Shown one piece after another: positions 24,354 to 32,817 of a DNA stretch of 64,000 nucleotides. Numbering within the stretch: the first letter of the stretch is position 1; each line of letters begins with the position of its first letter. The translations under genes and the position numbers were made by a program. Where the stretch lies: assembly GCA_029979265.1 (NCBI GenBank), contig JAPOHW010000012.1:42286-106285 (forward strand), written 5' to 3'. Below the pieces are notes generated by a model. That model was not told the DNA's origin, ran no database searches, and worked only from the letters and a program-made list of their open reading frames with translations. This stretch comes from Actinomycetota bacterium. Its GTDB lineage: Bacteria; Actinomycetota; Acidimicrobiia; Acidimicrobiales; Aldehydirespiratoraceae.

Positions 24354-24968
24354 ATGCGCCGTCGTCCGCTTGCTCTGTTCGCTGTCTTGGTCGTGTTGGT
24401 CGGCGCCTGTGGTGGAGGTGATGACGGGGAAGATGACGCAACGGCGCCCGACGACAACGTTGGAGCTTCTGTTGTCGAGGGTTCGGAACAGGAACCGGTC
24501 GCAACGGCACCGACCACCACCGTGACGATCCCCCCAGAGGCGACCGAGATCCCCGATCTCCAGATCGTGTTCGTCGAATTCGGAGAAGCCGGCTATGTCG
24601 TGGTGGCAAACCAAGGCGATGATTCGGCGCAGCTCAGCGGCATTCACCTGTGCCAGCTCTCGGTATGTATCGATCTCGGCACTGTGGTCGACGGAGCGGC
24701 GATTGCGGCGGGTGACTCGGCCGAGATTGCGGCTGCGACGATCGGAGGTCTCAGCATCGCCGGAGGTGAGGCCGCGCTGTTCAGCTCGGGCGACGTCACC
24801 GATCCCGATGCGATCGTTGCCTTCGTGCAATGGGGCACCGGTGGCTCGAGGGGTGAGGTGGCAGCGGCAGCCCGCATCTGGCCGGCTGGTGCAAGTGTCG
24901 AACCAGACCCGGCGTTCAACTCCATCGAGTTGTACGGCGACCCGGCCGACCCCGAGAGTTGGAGCTGA
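24354..24968 (+). CDS. Secreted lipoprotein with lamin-tail-like domain
   Basis: A 204-residue lipoprotein from ATG 24354, with GGAGG upstream. Signal peptide RRRPLALFAVLVVLVGAC has the lipobox VGAC (lipidated Cys19). A Gly/Asp-rich linker and a Thr-rich stretch (TAPTTTVTIPP) act as a spacer. The globular part (about 65-190) has the strand pattern of a lamin tail domain (IVFVEFGEAGYVVVANQG, then IAAGDSAEIAA and IVAFVQWG). One Cys pair (HLCQLSVC) may form a disulphide. Role unknown, probably envelope-associated. The stop is shared with the convergent flavoprotein gene as TGATCA. Confidence 0.78.
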   Translation: MRRRPLALFAVLVVLVGACGGGDDGEDDATAPDDNVGASVVEGSEQEPVATAPTTTVTIPPEATEIPDLQIVFVEFGEAGYVVVANQGDDSAQLSGIHLCQLSVCIDLGTVVDGAAIAAGDSAEIAAATIGGLSIAGGEAALFSSGDVTDPDAIVAFVQWGTGGSRGEVAAAARIWPAGASVEPDPAFNSIELYGDPADPESWS

Positions 24969-26405
24969 TCAGCCGAGGACCGCAGAGGCGGGGACGATGC
25001 CCCCGTTGCCGTCGGTGATCGTGATCTGGTCGAGGCTGATGGAACTTGGGTGCTCATGGCCCATGGCGTGGGCCAGGGTGAGGAGGTCGTTTCGCAGCGA
25101 TCGGATGTATCCGTTGACGCGAGCTGCCTTGTCGGTGGGATCGAGACCTCGTACGAGCCACTTGTTCTGGGTTGCCACACCGGTCGGGCAGTGGCCGCTG
25201 TGACACTCCTGGGCCTGGATGCAGCCGATGGCGAGCATCGCCTCTCGGGCGACGCCGATCATGTCGACGCCCATCGCCATCGCCAGCGCCGCATCGGACG
25301 CGAATCCGAGTTTGCCGGCACCGAAGAACACGATCTGATCGCCGAGCCCATGTGTTTCGAAGGCCCGCCGCACAATCGGGAAGGCTTGGCGGAACGGGAG
25401 TGCGACATGGTCCGAAAAGATCAGCGGTGCTGCCCCTGTGCCGCCCTCCCCGCCGTCGACCGCCACATAGTCCGGTCCGCGTCCGGTTGCCGCCATGTGC
25501 TCGGCGAGCTCGTCCCAGAACGCAGCATTGCCGACCGCTGACTTGATCCCGACGGGTAGCCCGCTTGCGGCAGCGATCGATTCGACGAACTCGACGAGCC
25601 CCGCCACGTCGTCGAACGCTCGATGTCGGGCCGGGCTTCGAACGGTGACGCCGACCTCGACACCACGCGCCGCTGCGATCTCGGGCGTGACTTTGGCTCC
25701 CGGGAGTACGCCTCCGATTCCGGGTTTAGCCCCCTGCGACAGCTTGAGCTCGATGGCGCGAACCGGAGCTGTTTCCATCGAGGCGAGCATGGCGTCGATC
25801 GAGAACTCGCCGTGCGCGTCGCGTGCGCCGAAGTAGCCGGTCCCCAATTGAAAGACGAGGTCACCGCCGTTGCGGTGGTGGTTCGAGATGCCACCCTCGC
25901 CGGTGTTGTGGAGGCATCCGGCGAGGCCGGCACCGCGATTGAGGGCCGTGATTGCAGCGCTCGAGAGCGACCCGAAACTCATCGCCGAGATGCCGATGAT
26001 CGACGGCGGACGAAAGGCGTGTTCGCGATTGCGCCACGCTCCGAGAGTTTTCGCGCAGGCGATCTCGTCGCCGGCGTCGCTGTCGATCGGGAACGGATCG
26101 TGATGGAAGAACGGATAACCGGCCTCGTCGAAGCGATTGTCGGTCCCAAATCCGAAGTACTTGTTGTCGCCCTTTGCCGACGCATAGACCCAGCGGCGCT
26201 GGTCGCGGGAGAAGGGGCGCTCTTCGTCGTTGTCGGTCACGATGTACTGCCGCAGTTCGGGTCCGATCGACTCGAGTGCGTACCGGAGGTGTCCGATCAC
26301 GGGGAAATTGCGCAGGATTGCATGCCGCTTCTGGGTGATGTCGTAGAGCGCGACTGCGACGACGACGACGCCGATTCCGACGAGGGTCCAGATCCACCAG
26401 CTCAC
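24969..26405 (-). CDS. FMN-binding glutamate-synthase-like protein, membrane-anchored
   Basis: A 478-residue protein of the glutamate synthase central/FMN domain family (GltB2/archaeal type). It starts with a hydrophobic helix (WIWTLVGIGVVVVAVAL, about 4-20) not found in GOGAT, so it is probably anchored in the membrane. Family motifs: SIIGISAMSFGSLSSAA, CLHNTGEGGIS, KLSQGAKPGIGG, DGGEGGTGAAP and the 3Fe-4S Cys pattern CIQAQECHSGHCPTGV. It lacks the glutaminase domain, so it would need another ammonia source, or may have a different role. It converges on the lipoprotein gene. Confidence 0.9.
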   Translation of the reverse strand: MSWWIWTLVGIGVVVVAVALYDITQKRHAILRNFPVIGHLRYALESIGPELRQYIVTDNDEERPFSRDQRRWVYASAKGDNKYFGFGTDNRFDEAGYPFFHHDPFPIDSDAGDEIACAKTLGAWRNREHAFRPPSIIGISAMSFGSLSSAAITALNRGAGLAGCLHNTGEGGISNHHRNGGDLVFQLGTGYFGARDAHGEFSIDAMLASMETAPVRAIELKLSQGAKPGIGGVLPGAKVTPEIAAARGVEVGVTVRSPARHRAFDDVAGLVEFVESIAAASGLPVGIKSAVGNAAFWDELAEHMAATGRGPDYVAVDGGEGGTGAAPLIFSDHVALPFRQAFPIVRRAFETHGLGDQIVFFGAGKLGFASDAALAMAMGVDMIGVAREAMLAIGCIQAQECHSGHCPTGVATQNKWLVRGLDPTDKAARVNGYIRSLRNDLLTLAHAMGHEHPSSISLDQITITDGNGGIVPASAVLG

Positions 26406-26499
26406 GGAGAAACGGTAGTGGACGCGCTGGCACCACTTGGAGGCAGCCGTTCGAGAGATCGCGTTGCCTCACCGACCGATCGGTGACAGACGTGAAGAG

Positions 26500-27015
26500 T
26501 TATTCCACGCGCTGGATCTGCCACACCTGCGCCATCGCGCCGCGGATCAGTTCCTCGTCTCGGAGTCGCAAGCCGAGCTTGCGAAGCAGTGGGCCTGCCG
26601 CCGGATCATCGGGATGAACGACTGCATGGATCTCGTCTCCGGAGTAGCGCTGCCAGGCGTCGAACACGATGGCGTGTCCGGCCTCGGTCGCCACCCCCGT
26701 TCCCCAACTTCGTCGGCTGACGATGATGCTGAATTCTGCCGTGGCTCCGAGGATCTCGGTCACCGGTTGGAGTCCGGCTTGGCCGACAAACGCGCCTGAT
26801 GTGACATCGCGGATGGCCCAGAGCCCCCAGCCGTTGGCAGCCCAGCATCGCTCGTTGGCCTCGAGCGCGCGAGCGGTGCTGGCCCGGTCCCGAGTTGCAC
26901 CGTCGACGTAGCGCATCACTCGAGGGTCGCCGAGCATGGCGGCGGCCTCGTCGAGATCAGCGGCGCTGAGCGGCAGCATCACCAATCGATTGGTGCGAAG
27001 CGAAGGTGCGACCAC
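26500..27015 (-). CDS. GNAT acetyltransferase (RimJ/RimL type)
   Basis: A 171-residue protein of the RimJ/RimL-type GNAT branch. The N-terminal LRTNRLVMLPLSAADLDEAAAMLGDP is typical, the substrate strand GWGLWAIRDVTSGAFVGQAGL matches, and the CoA-binding turn is degenerate (SRRSWGTGVATEAGHAIV, in place of RXXGXG/A). The C-terminal segment VHPDDPAAGPLLRKLGL is also typical. It should acetylate an amine, perhaps a protein N-terminus or small molecule; target unknown. It is divergent from the dioxygenase gene with 52 nt between the starts. The 94 nt up to the flavoprotein gene hold nothing evident. Confidence 0.88.
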   Translation of the reverse strand: MVAPSLRTNRLVMLPLSAADLDEAAAMLGDPRVMRYVDGATRDRASTARALEANERCWAANGWGLWAIRDVTSGAFVGQAGLQPVTEILGATAEFSIIVSRRSWGTGVATEAGHAIVFDAWQRYSGDEIHAVVHPDDPAAGPLLRKLGLRLRDEELIRGAMAQVWQIQRVE

Positions 27016-27067
27016 CCTGCGATCGTGCCACTCTTGGAGCAGAAGAGCGAGCGAAACGGAGTCTCCG

Positions 27068-27886
27068 ATGTCGATCGAGGTTGTGCCGATTACGGGTTCT
27101 GTCGGGGCCGAGGTGCGGGGTATCGATCTGCGCGACGTGTCGATCGACTTGGCCGAGGAGCTTCGGAAGGTGTGGCTCGATCACCATGTGCTCGTCATTC
27201 GTGATCAGCCGATCAGCCGTGCAGCTCATGTCGCGTTCGGTCGACGATTCGGCGACCTCGAGGTGCACCCGTTCGCCGAAAATGACGGTGAGCATCCGGA
27301 GATCGTCGTTCTCGAGGCTGGAGGCGACACGGGCAGCACGCAGGTTGCGTCGGGCTGGCACAGTGATGTCAGTTGGCGGGCCGAGCCGTCGATGGGATCG
27401 ATCCTCCGAGGTGTTGTGGTTCCCTCCGTCGGCGGCGACACCTGCTTTGCGAGCACGAGTGCGGCCTATGAACGCTTGGATGACGAGTGGAAAGCCCGTG
27501 TCGATGGTTTGGTTGCCGTTCATGACTACATGAAGGTGTTCGGTGGTGTCGTTCCGGACGAGCGCGCCGAGGAGTTGCGAGAGCGGTATCCGATCCAGCG
27601 TCACCCGGTTGTGCGGACGCACCCGGAAACGGGCGAGCGAGGCATTTACACGAACCGCTATTTCGTCTCTCACATCGAGGGCGTGGATCGCAGGGAGTCC
27701 GACGAGATCATCGGTCATCTCGAACGTCAGATCATGAGCCCATCGGTACAGTGCCGGGTTCGGTGGCACACGGACACGTTCGTCATGTGGGACAACCGGG
27801 CGGTTCAGCACGCAGCGACCAGCGACTTTCTCCCCGAACATCGTCGTATGGAGCGCGTGACCATCGTCGGGGATCGGCCGTACTGA
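27068..27886 (+). CDS. TauD/TfdA-type Fe(II)/2-oxoglutarate dioxygenase
   Basis: A 272-residue protein from ATG 27068 of the TauD family. It oxidises sulfonates, phenoxy acids or similar compounds using 2-oxoglutarate, O2 and Fe(II). The iron facial triad is visible as His98-X-Asp100 (GWHSDVSW) and the distal His248 (AVQHAATSDF), followed by the Arg pair HRRMERV that binds 2-oxoglutarate. N-terminal GAEVRGIDL is typical. The next gene, a rhodanese, begins inside its stop codon (TGATG), and a sulfur link such as taurine-like sulfonate use is plausible but unproven. Confidence 0.93.
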   Translation: MSIEVVPITGSVGAEVRGIDLRDVSIDLAEELRKVWLDHHVLVIRDQPISRAAHVAFGRRFGDLEVHPFAENDGEHPEIVVLEAGGDTGSTQVASGWHSDVSWRAEPSMGSILRGVVVPSVGGDTCFASTSAAYERLDDEWKARVDGLVAVHDYMKVFGGVVPDERAEELRERYPIQRHPVVRTHPETGERGIYTNRYFVSHIEGVDRRESDEIIGHLERQIMSPSVQCRVRWHTDTFVMWDNRAVQHAATSDFLPEHRRMERVTIVGDRPY

Positions 27887-28710
27887 TGACTGCGTCGTTC
27901 GGCCCGGTTGTCTCGGCTGCGTGGCTGGCCGCGAACCTGGACGAGGTGGTGGTCATCGACTGTCGTTGGTCTCTCACCGACGGTCCTGGTCGCACCGCCT
28001 ACGAGGAAGCACATCTACCGACGGCTGTGTTCGCCGATCTCGATGTCGATCTCTCGGCACCTCCCTCGACTGCCGGAGGACGTCACCCCTTGCCGGCCCC
28101 GGAAGCGTTCGCCGCAGCGATGGGTCGACTCGGGGTCGATGATCACAGCCGGGTGGTCGCCTACGACGATGCGGGTGGCACCGTCGCCGGTCGACTGTGG
28201 TGGATGCTCGACGCGCTCGGAAGGTCGGCTGCTGTGCTCGACGGTGGTCTCGCCGGATGGGACGGACCGCTTGAGTCCGGTTGGGTCAGCCCCGAGCCGG
28301 CCTCGTTCGCAGTTGCCCCGTGGCCGCCTGAGCGGCTGATCTCGTCGGCCGACCTTGCCGCGTCGCTTGACTCGGGCCTGGTGATCCTCGACGCTCGTGC
28401 TCCTGACCGATACGCCCACGGTGGGCCGATCGATCCTCGACCCGGTCATATCCCGACCGCTCGTAGCGCGCCAGCAGGAGGCAATCTCGACGACGGTCAC
28501 TTCCGCTCGGCTGCAGATCTCGCCGACTACTACGCCTCGATCGGTGCCGATGACGAGGCTGATGTCGTCGTCTACTGCGGAAGTGGAGTCAGTGCCTGCG
28601 CCGACCTGATCGGGCTGCGGCTTGCCGGTCGGCCCGATGCTCGTCTGTTCGTCGGGTCGTGGTCGGCGTGGGGTGCCGATCCCGAACTTCCCAACGAGGT
28701 CGGTTCGTAA
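27886..28710 (+). CDS. Thiosulfate/3-mercaptopyruvate sulfurtransferase (tandem rhodanese)
   Basis: A 274-residue two-domain rhodanese. The N-terminal domain is the inactive one (VIDCRWSL, AYEEAHLPTAVF, with DDAGG instead of a Cys loop). The C-terminal domain holds the active Cys231 in CGSGVSAC and the LDARAPDRYAHGG segment with the PGHIPTARSAP motif. CGSGVSAC is closer to mercaptopyruvate than to classic thiosulfate sulfurtransferases. Translation is coupled to the dioxygenase through TGATG. Enzyme moves sulfane sulfur to cyanide or thiols in the cytoplasm. Confidence 0.93.
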   Translation: MTASFGPVVSAAWLAANLDEVVVIDCRWSLTDGPGRTAYEEAHLPTAVFADLDVDLSAPPSTAGGRHPLPAPEAFAAAMGRLGVDDHSRVVAYDDAGGTVAGRLWWMLDALGRSAAVLDGGLAGWDGPLESGWVSPEPASFAVAPWPPERLISSADLAASLDSGLVILDARAPDRYAHGGPIDPRPGHIPTARSAPAGGNLDDGHFRSAADLADYYASIGADDEADVVVYCGSGVSACADLIGLRLAGRPDARLFVGSWSAWGADPELPNEVGS

Positions 28711-28825
28711 CGATCCGTCGCACAGCGGGCGCGTCGGCGCCTGCGTCGGCCGACGGGAGGGCCGTCGCTCGTCGATCGCAGGACGGGCTGCGTCGGCGGG
28801 TGGGCCCAGCACTACTGTCAGCGTC

Positions 28826-29860
28826 ATGGAATTCGATCTCATGACCGGCGGTGCTGCGAACTCCTGGAAGGCGTCGGCCGACTTCGCCAAACAGTTGCAG
28901 GACGCCGGCTTCTCCGGGCTGCTCTACACCGAGACGAGCTCGGTTCCCTGGATGAGTATCACGGCGGCGGCGATGGCGGCCCCGGAGATGTTCTTCACGA
29001 CCGGGATCGCCGTGGCCTTTCCTCGTTCGCCGATGGTCTCGGCCGCAGTTGCCTACGAGATCAACGCAAACACGGGTGGTCGGTTCCGGCTTGGACTGGG
29101 TTCGCAGGTGAAGGCTCACATCGAACGCCGGTATGGGACCGAGTTCGAGCGGCCGGCGGCCCGCATGCGCGACTACGTGCTGGCGGTCAAGGCGTGCTTC
29201 CGGGCGTTCAACCGCGAGGAGAAGCTCAGCCACGACGGCGACTTCTTCAACCTGTCGCTGCTTCCTCCCGACTGGGCGCCGCGGCCCCACGACCACCCGA
29301 TGTACGTCGACATCTCAGCGGTCGGTCCGGTCATGACGAAGATCGCAGGCGAGGTCGCCGACGGCGTGCACGTTCATCCCCTCCACTCGATGCCCTACAT
29401 CGAGAACCGTCTGCTGCCGGGGCTCGCCGAGGGCGCAGCCACCGCTGATCGTGACGTGGCCGAGATCGAACTCATCGTCCCCGTGTTCGCCTGCCCCGGC
29501 GACTCGCCGGAAGAACGCGCGCACTATGTCGCCACGGCAAAGCGTCAGATCGCGTTCTACGGCTCGACGCCGAACTATCACTTCCAGTTCGACGATCTCG
29601 GTTTCGAAGGGACGACCGGGCGTATCCGCGAGAAGTTCAAGGCCGGCGAACTCGACACGATCGGTGACGTGATCACCGACGAGATGCTCGAGCAGTATGC
29701 GGTCGTGGCCACCTGGGACGAGATGGCCGACAAGCTGCTCGAGCGCTACCGCGGCACTGCGGGTCGCGTGGTGATCTATCTCGGCGAATCGCAGATGCGC
29801 AGCAACCCCGACCATCTGGCCAGGTGGGGGGAGATCGCACGGGCAGTGCGCGCTGGTTGA
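28826..29860 (+). CDS. LLM-class F420-dependent oxidoreductase
   Basis: A 344-residue luciferase-like monooxygenase fold protein. The start is ATG 28826. A TIM-barrel pattern is clear: FDLMTGGAANSWKASADFA, TGIAVAFPRSPMVSAAVAYEI, GRFRLGLGSQVKAHIERRYG (a typical LLM strand) and ADGVHVHPLHSMPYIENRLLPGL. The subfamily resembles the TIGR03617-type F420 oxidoreductases of actinobacteria. It probably uses reduced F420 rather than FMN. Substrate unknown. The 115 nt between the rhodanese stop and this start may hold a promoter. Confidence 0.9.
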   Translation: MEFDLMTGGAANSWKASADFAKQLQDAGFSGLLYTETSSVPWMSITAAAMAAPEMFFTTGIAVAFPRSPMVSAAVAYEINANTGGRFRLGLGSQVKAHIERRYGTEFERPAARMRDYVLAVKACFRAFNREEKLSHDGDFFNLSLLPPDWAPRPHDHPMYVDISAVGPVMTKIAGEVADGVHVHPLHSMPYIENRLLPGLAEGAATADRDVAEIELIVPVFACPGDSPEERAHYVATAKRQIAFYGSTPNYHFQFDDLGFEGTTGRIREKFKAGELDTIGDVITDEMLEQYAVVATWDEMADKLLERYRGTAGRVVIYLGESQMRSNPDHLARWGEIARAVRAG

Positions 29861-29864
29861 CCGT

Positions 29865-30341
29865 TCATCGCTGAGGCATCACGTAGGTACCCTGTGCCGT
29901 CGCCACGAGTCGGTCAGGGGCGTCATCGACCCAGATCTTGACCGTGCCAACGACCATCAGGCGGCCCGCCTTGTCGAGATCGGCTCGGGCCCACAGCTTC
30001 TGCCCCTGTGCGGGACGAAGAAAGCGGATCGACAGGTCCGAGGTGAGTGCCATCGGTTCGATGCGGTTGACCGCGGCGAAACTCAGATACCAGAGGACGA
30101 CGTCGGCCATCGAGAACATGGTCGGACCCGGCACGAAACCACCGGGTCGAAGGTTCTCCTGATTGATCTCCTGCGTGGCCATCGCATGACGTGGACCGAT
30201 GTCGGTGCACAGATGAGGGGTGTCGGCCCAATGGTGCCGAACGGCTTCGTTGACGATGTCGGGGGTGAGCGAGAAGTCGGGCACGACAGCATGTTTGCGG
30301 TCTTGGCGACGCCTGTCGAACCCGGTTGGTGATCGCATCAT
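29865..30341 (-). CDS. PaaI-family (hot-dog) acyl-CoA thioesterase
   Basis: A 158-residue hot-dog protein. The GFVPGPTMFSMADVVLWYL segment corresponds to the central helix with the PaaI active-site Asp, and SIRFLRPAQGQKLWARADL is the typical second half. It should hydrolyse short or aromatic acyl-CoA. The start at 30341 is uncertain: GTG 30284 (about 139 residues, VPDFSLTPD) is an alternative and neither has a clear ribosome site. The first 20 bases upstream adjoin the tRNA gene. It is convergent with the LLM gene, with 4 nt between stops. Confidence 0.85.
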   Translation of the reverse strand: MMRSPTGFDRRRQDRKHAVVPDFSLTPDIVNEAVRHHWADTPHLCTDIGPRHAMATQEINQENLRPGGFVPGPTMFSMADVVLWYLSFAAVNRIEPMALTSDLSIRFLRPAQGQKLWARADLDKAGRLMVVGTVKIWVDDAPDRLVATAQGTYVMPQR

Positions 30342-30360
30342 CGGTCGCTAAGGTCTTGTC

Positions 30361-30437
<77 letters not shown>

Positions 30438-30439
30438 AC

Positions 30440-30475
30440 GAAGATCCCTGCTACGGCAGGGATCTTCTCGCTTTT
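30440..30475 (+). terminator. Intrinsic terminator of tRNA-fMet
   Basis: A perfect 12-bp stem GAAGATCCCTGC/GCAGGGATCTTC with a TACG loop (30440-30467), followed by tcgctttt. Stem strength plus U-run make this a confident Rho-independent terminator, right after the tRNA. Confidence 0.92.
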
Positions 30476-30560
30476 CGGTACTAGCAGCGGACGGTGGTGT
30501 TGCACGTTTCGCCCCCCGGGCCGCCAACTGTCCAATACGTCTGGTCCTTAGGTTGGGCTC

Positions 30561-30713
30561 GTGCGAGGTTACGTCCGTGAACTTGAGAAGGGAAAGTGGT
30601 TCGTCCGCCCGAGTTGTGGGGTCGATCCGGTAATTGTCTACCGAAACACGATCGACAACGCCGGGTGCCGAGCATCGGCTGTCACGGCCCGATACCCGCA
30701 CGACAGTTCGTGA
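30561..30713 (+). pseudogene. Possible remnant of a phage-type integrase N-terminus
   Basis: A 50-codon open frame from GTG 30561 to TGA 30711-30713. Its first half (RGYVRELEKGKWFVR, then GVDPVIVYRN) resembles the arm-binding N-terminus of actinobacterial tyrosine integrases, where G-x-V-r-k/e-x-x-k-G-k-W and G-x-D-P-v-t-G-k are usual. The second half is not integrase-like and no catalytic domain follows. It sits 85 nt after the tRNA-fMet terminator, and tRNA genes are favoured integration sites. The region (30476-30738) is slightly less GC-rich than its neighbours and has no other gene. The likeness is short, so the call is tentative. Confidence 0.4.
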
Positions 30714-30738
30714 CCGGTGGGGCGGGTGAGGTGGGGCG

Positions 30739-31791
30739 TCACTTCTTTGGTGGGGCCGTGGCGGCGAATCCGACGACATCGCGTGCTGCGGCGCGAGAGA
30801 TGTCGGGGCAGACGTTGGGGATCACCTCGACGGCGTGCATGGTTCCCATCACGACGACACAGCGCGCCGACACCCCGGCGGCGAGGAGCGTCCGGTAGAA
30901 GGCGATGCCTTCATCGCGCAACGGGTCGCATTCGTTGACGCTGATCACGGTTGGAGGAAGACCGGCGACGTCGTCGACGGTCGCATACGCCGGCCAGGCC
31001 ATCGGATCTCTCGCTTCGGCAGCGTCGACGCCGTAGGCGTACCGTCCCTCGTTGTTGGCCAGCCGCAAGAAATAGCCCTCGAATTCGGCTGACGACGGGT
31101 ACATCTCGGCGTCGCGATCGAGCGCGATGTAGGGACAGAAGGCGTAGAGCCCCTTCACCAGCTCGGTGTCGCCGTCGGCAGCCAGCCGCATGCCGGTTGC
31201 GAGGGTGAGGTTGCCACCGCCACTGTCTCCGGCCACGACGATTCGTGCCGGATCGATCCCGAGTTCGGTGGCGTTCTCGGACACCCAGCGAACTCCGGCG
31301 ACGCAGTCGTCGAGCCCGGCGGGATACACCGCCACCTCCTCGGCCGTGGAAGGCTCCAGCGAGTTCCGAAAGTCGATCATCGCCACGACCGCCCCTTCGG
31401 CGGCGAGCAAGCGGCCCCAGACCCGGTAATTGCCGTCGAAGGCAGAGTTCCGAGCCATGCCACCCCCGTGGAGGTAGACCACGCACGGAAGACCGTCTCC
31501 CGACTCGGGACGGATCACGTTGATCTTCACCGGGTTGTCGTCGGGGGTCGACCGAAAGGTGATGACATCGGTCGAGATGCCGTCGAAGGAAGCGATTTCC
31601 TCTCGATCCATCCGCTCGGTCGCAGCCCGGGTGAGCTCACGGGCTGCGGCTGCCGCTGGTGTGGCCGCCGCGGCAAGGAGTGCTTCTCGGCTCGTCACCG
31701 GCCGCCTTGGTTCGGGGCTCGACAGCAGGGGAAGCACCCGCCGAACGCGAGGATCGAGTCGGGCGTCGTTGTCGAAGTCGGGGAGAGGCAT
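30739..31791 (-). CDS. Alpha/beta hydrolase, hormone-sensitive-lipase (HSL) family
   Basis: A 350-residue esterase or lipase. The start is ATG 31791; longer upstream reading is not protein-like. Oxyanion motif HGGGM (residues in VVYLHGGGMARNS), nucleophile GDSGGG (VAGDSGGGNLTL), the Asp in NECDPLRDEG and the His in GTMHAVEVI form a complete HSL triad. It would hydrolyse short-chain esters or lactones in the cytoplasm. It lacks a signal peptide. The 188 nt between this start and the next gene (31792-31979) form a divergent promoter region without an evident repeat. Confidence 0.92.
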   Translation of the reverse strand: MPLPDFDNDARLDPRVRRVLPLLSSPEPRRPVTSREALLAAAATPAAAAARELTRAATERMDREEIASFDGISTDVITFRSTPDDNPVKINVIRPESGDGLPCVVYLHGGGMARNSAFDGNYRVWGRLLAAEGAVVAMIDFRNSLEPSTAEEVAVYPAGLDDCVAGVRWVSENATELGIDPARIVVAGDSGGGNLTLATGMRLAADGDTELVKGLYAFCPYIALDRDAEMYPSSAEFEGYFLRLANNEGRYAYGVDAAEARDPMAWPAYATVDDVAGLPPTVISVNECDPLRDEGIAFYRTLLAAGVSARCVVVMGTMHAVEVIPNVCPDISRAAARDVVGFAATAPPKK

Positions 31792-31979
31792 GAGGCTGGA
31801 CGGTAGCGGTCGCCGCCGGTCGGACGACAACCGGTCGTCACGGCTGAAGAAAGGCAACCTCGATGCCCCGTTGGCTGCGCCTCGCGCGAAACCGGCGCAG
31901 ATATGAAAAGATCGCTGGCACAACAACGGGGCTCGGCGAGCCACGGGGTGTGGTGTCGCCGATCTCGAAAGGAGACATC

Positions 31980-32294
31980 ATGATCACCGTCGTCACTCGC
32001 TGGGAGGGAAGCCCCGGAGCGATCCACGCCGTCGAAGTGGGGTCGCGTGCCGCTCGATCGCAGCACGAGGCCTGGGGTGCCCAGAACCCCCGACTTCTTC
32101 GGCCTGCCGTCGGCTCGGGTGGTCTCGAAGTTGCGTTCTACACGTTGGATTTTTCGTCGATGGCTGCCTGGGGCGCGTTCCAGGACCAGATGATGGCGAG
32201 TGACTGGTTCGTCCAGTTGCAGCGAGATGTGGGGGCAGCCCACCCCGACCTTCGGATGGCCGACACGACGATTCTCTACGACGCAATCGGCTGA
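31980..32294 (+). CDS. Small hypothetical protein, dimeric alpha-beta barrel-like
   Basis: A 104-residue protein from ATG 31980, with AAAGGAGA just upstream, so expression should be good. The strand-helix pattern (MITVVTRWEGSPGAIHAVEVG, LEVAFYTLDFSSMAAWGAFQDQM) suggests a ferredoxin-like dimeric alpha-beta barrel as in EthD or ABM-type proteins. No catalytic residues are evident. Function unknown. It may be cotranscribed with the membrane protein behind it, 113 nt downstream. Confidence 0.7.
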   Translation: MITVVTRWEGSPGAIHAVEVGSRAARSQHEAWGAQNPRLLRPAVGSGGLEVAFYTLDFSSMAAWGAFQDQMMASDWFVQLQRDVGAAHPDLRMADTTILYDAIG

Positions 32295-32407
32295 CTGGCA
32301 GCAGCGACGGGCGGACCGTCGGTCGACCGACTGCGACGACCGACGGTGGACGAACCGGCCATTCGGGGCTAGCAATCAGTGCACCAACCTACGGAACGGA
32401 GTTCCTG

Positions 32408-32761
32408 ATGAACGAAAAGACATGGATCAAGCTCGGCGATCAGATCGCCGGCAACCTGCGAGCCTCGCAGAGCACCTACATGCTCGCCGTGGCTGCGCTT
32501 ACCGCCACGATCGTGTTCGGAGCCGACTCCGATTCGGCGTTCCTGCTCACGGTTGCGGCAGTCGGAATCGGGCTCTTCGGCCTGCTCACCTTCGAGAACT
32601 CACAGCAGGGCTTCATGGCACTCATGAAAGGCATGCCGGAATCGATGGCCAACACCGAGATGGGTGCTGCGTTCCAACGCACCCCGTTCATGGTCTTTCG
32701 GGTCGCCAACGCCGTCCTCGTCACCCTGATCGCGATTGCGCAGATCCTGCAGGTGAACTGA
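32408..32761 (+). CDS. Hypothetical membrane protein, three helices
   Basis: A 117-residue protein from ATG 32408, with an upstream GGAG. Three hydrophobic stretches: about 23-42 (TYMLAVAALTATIVFGA), about 46-62 (FLLTVAAVGIGLFGLL) and about 98-115 (VANAVLVTLIAIAQIL). Met-rich loop between the second and third (MALMKGMPESMANTEMG). No family recognised. A GC-rich hairpin follows the stop. Confidence 0.65.
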   Translation: MNEKTWIKLGDQIAGNLRASQSTYMLAVAALTATIVFGADSDSAFLLTVAAVGIGLFGLLTFENSQQGFMALMKGMPESMANTEMGAAFQRTPFMVFRVANAVLVTLIAIAQILQVN

Positions 32762-32773
32762 ACGAAACCCGGT

Positions 32774-32803
32774 GGGACGGTGCGGGGCGACCCGCCCCGT
32801 CCC
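32774..32803. terminator. Bidirectional terminator hairpin
   Basis: A 13-bp stem with one T:C mismatch: GGGACGGTGCGGG (32774-32786) pairs with CCCGCCCCGTCCC (32791-32803) around a GCGA tetraloop. It lies between two convergent genes (stops at 32761 and 32818). No long U-run is present on either side. It most likely ends both transcripts. Confidence 0.6.
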
Positions 32804-32817
32804 CCAATCGGGGAACA

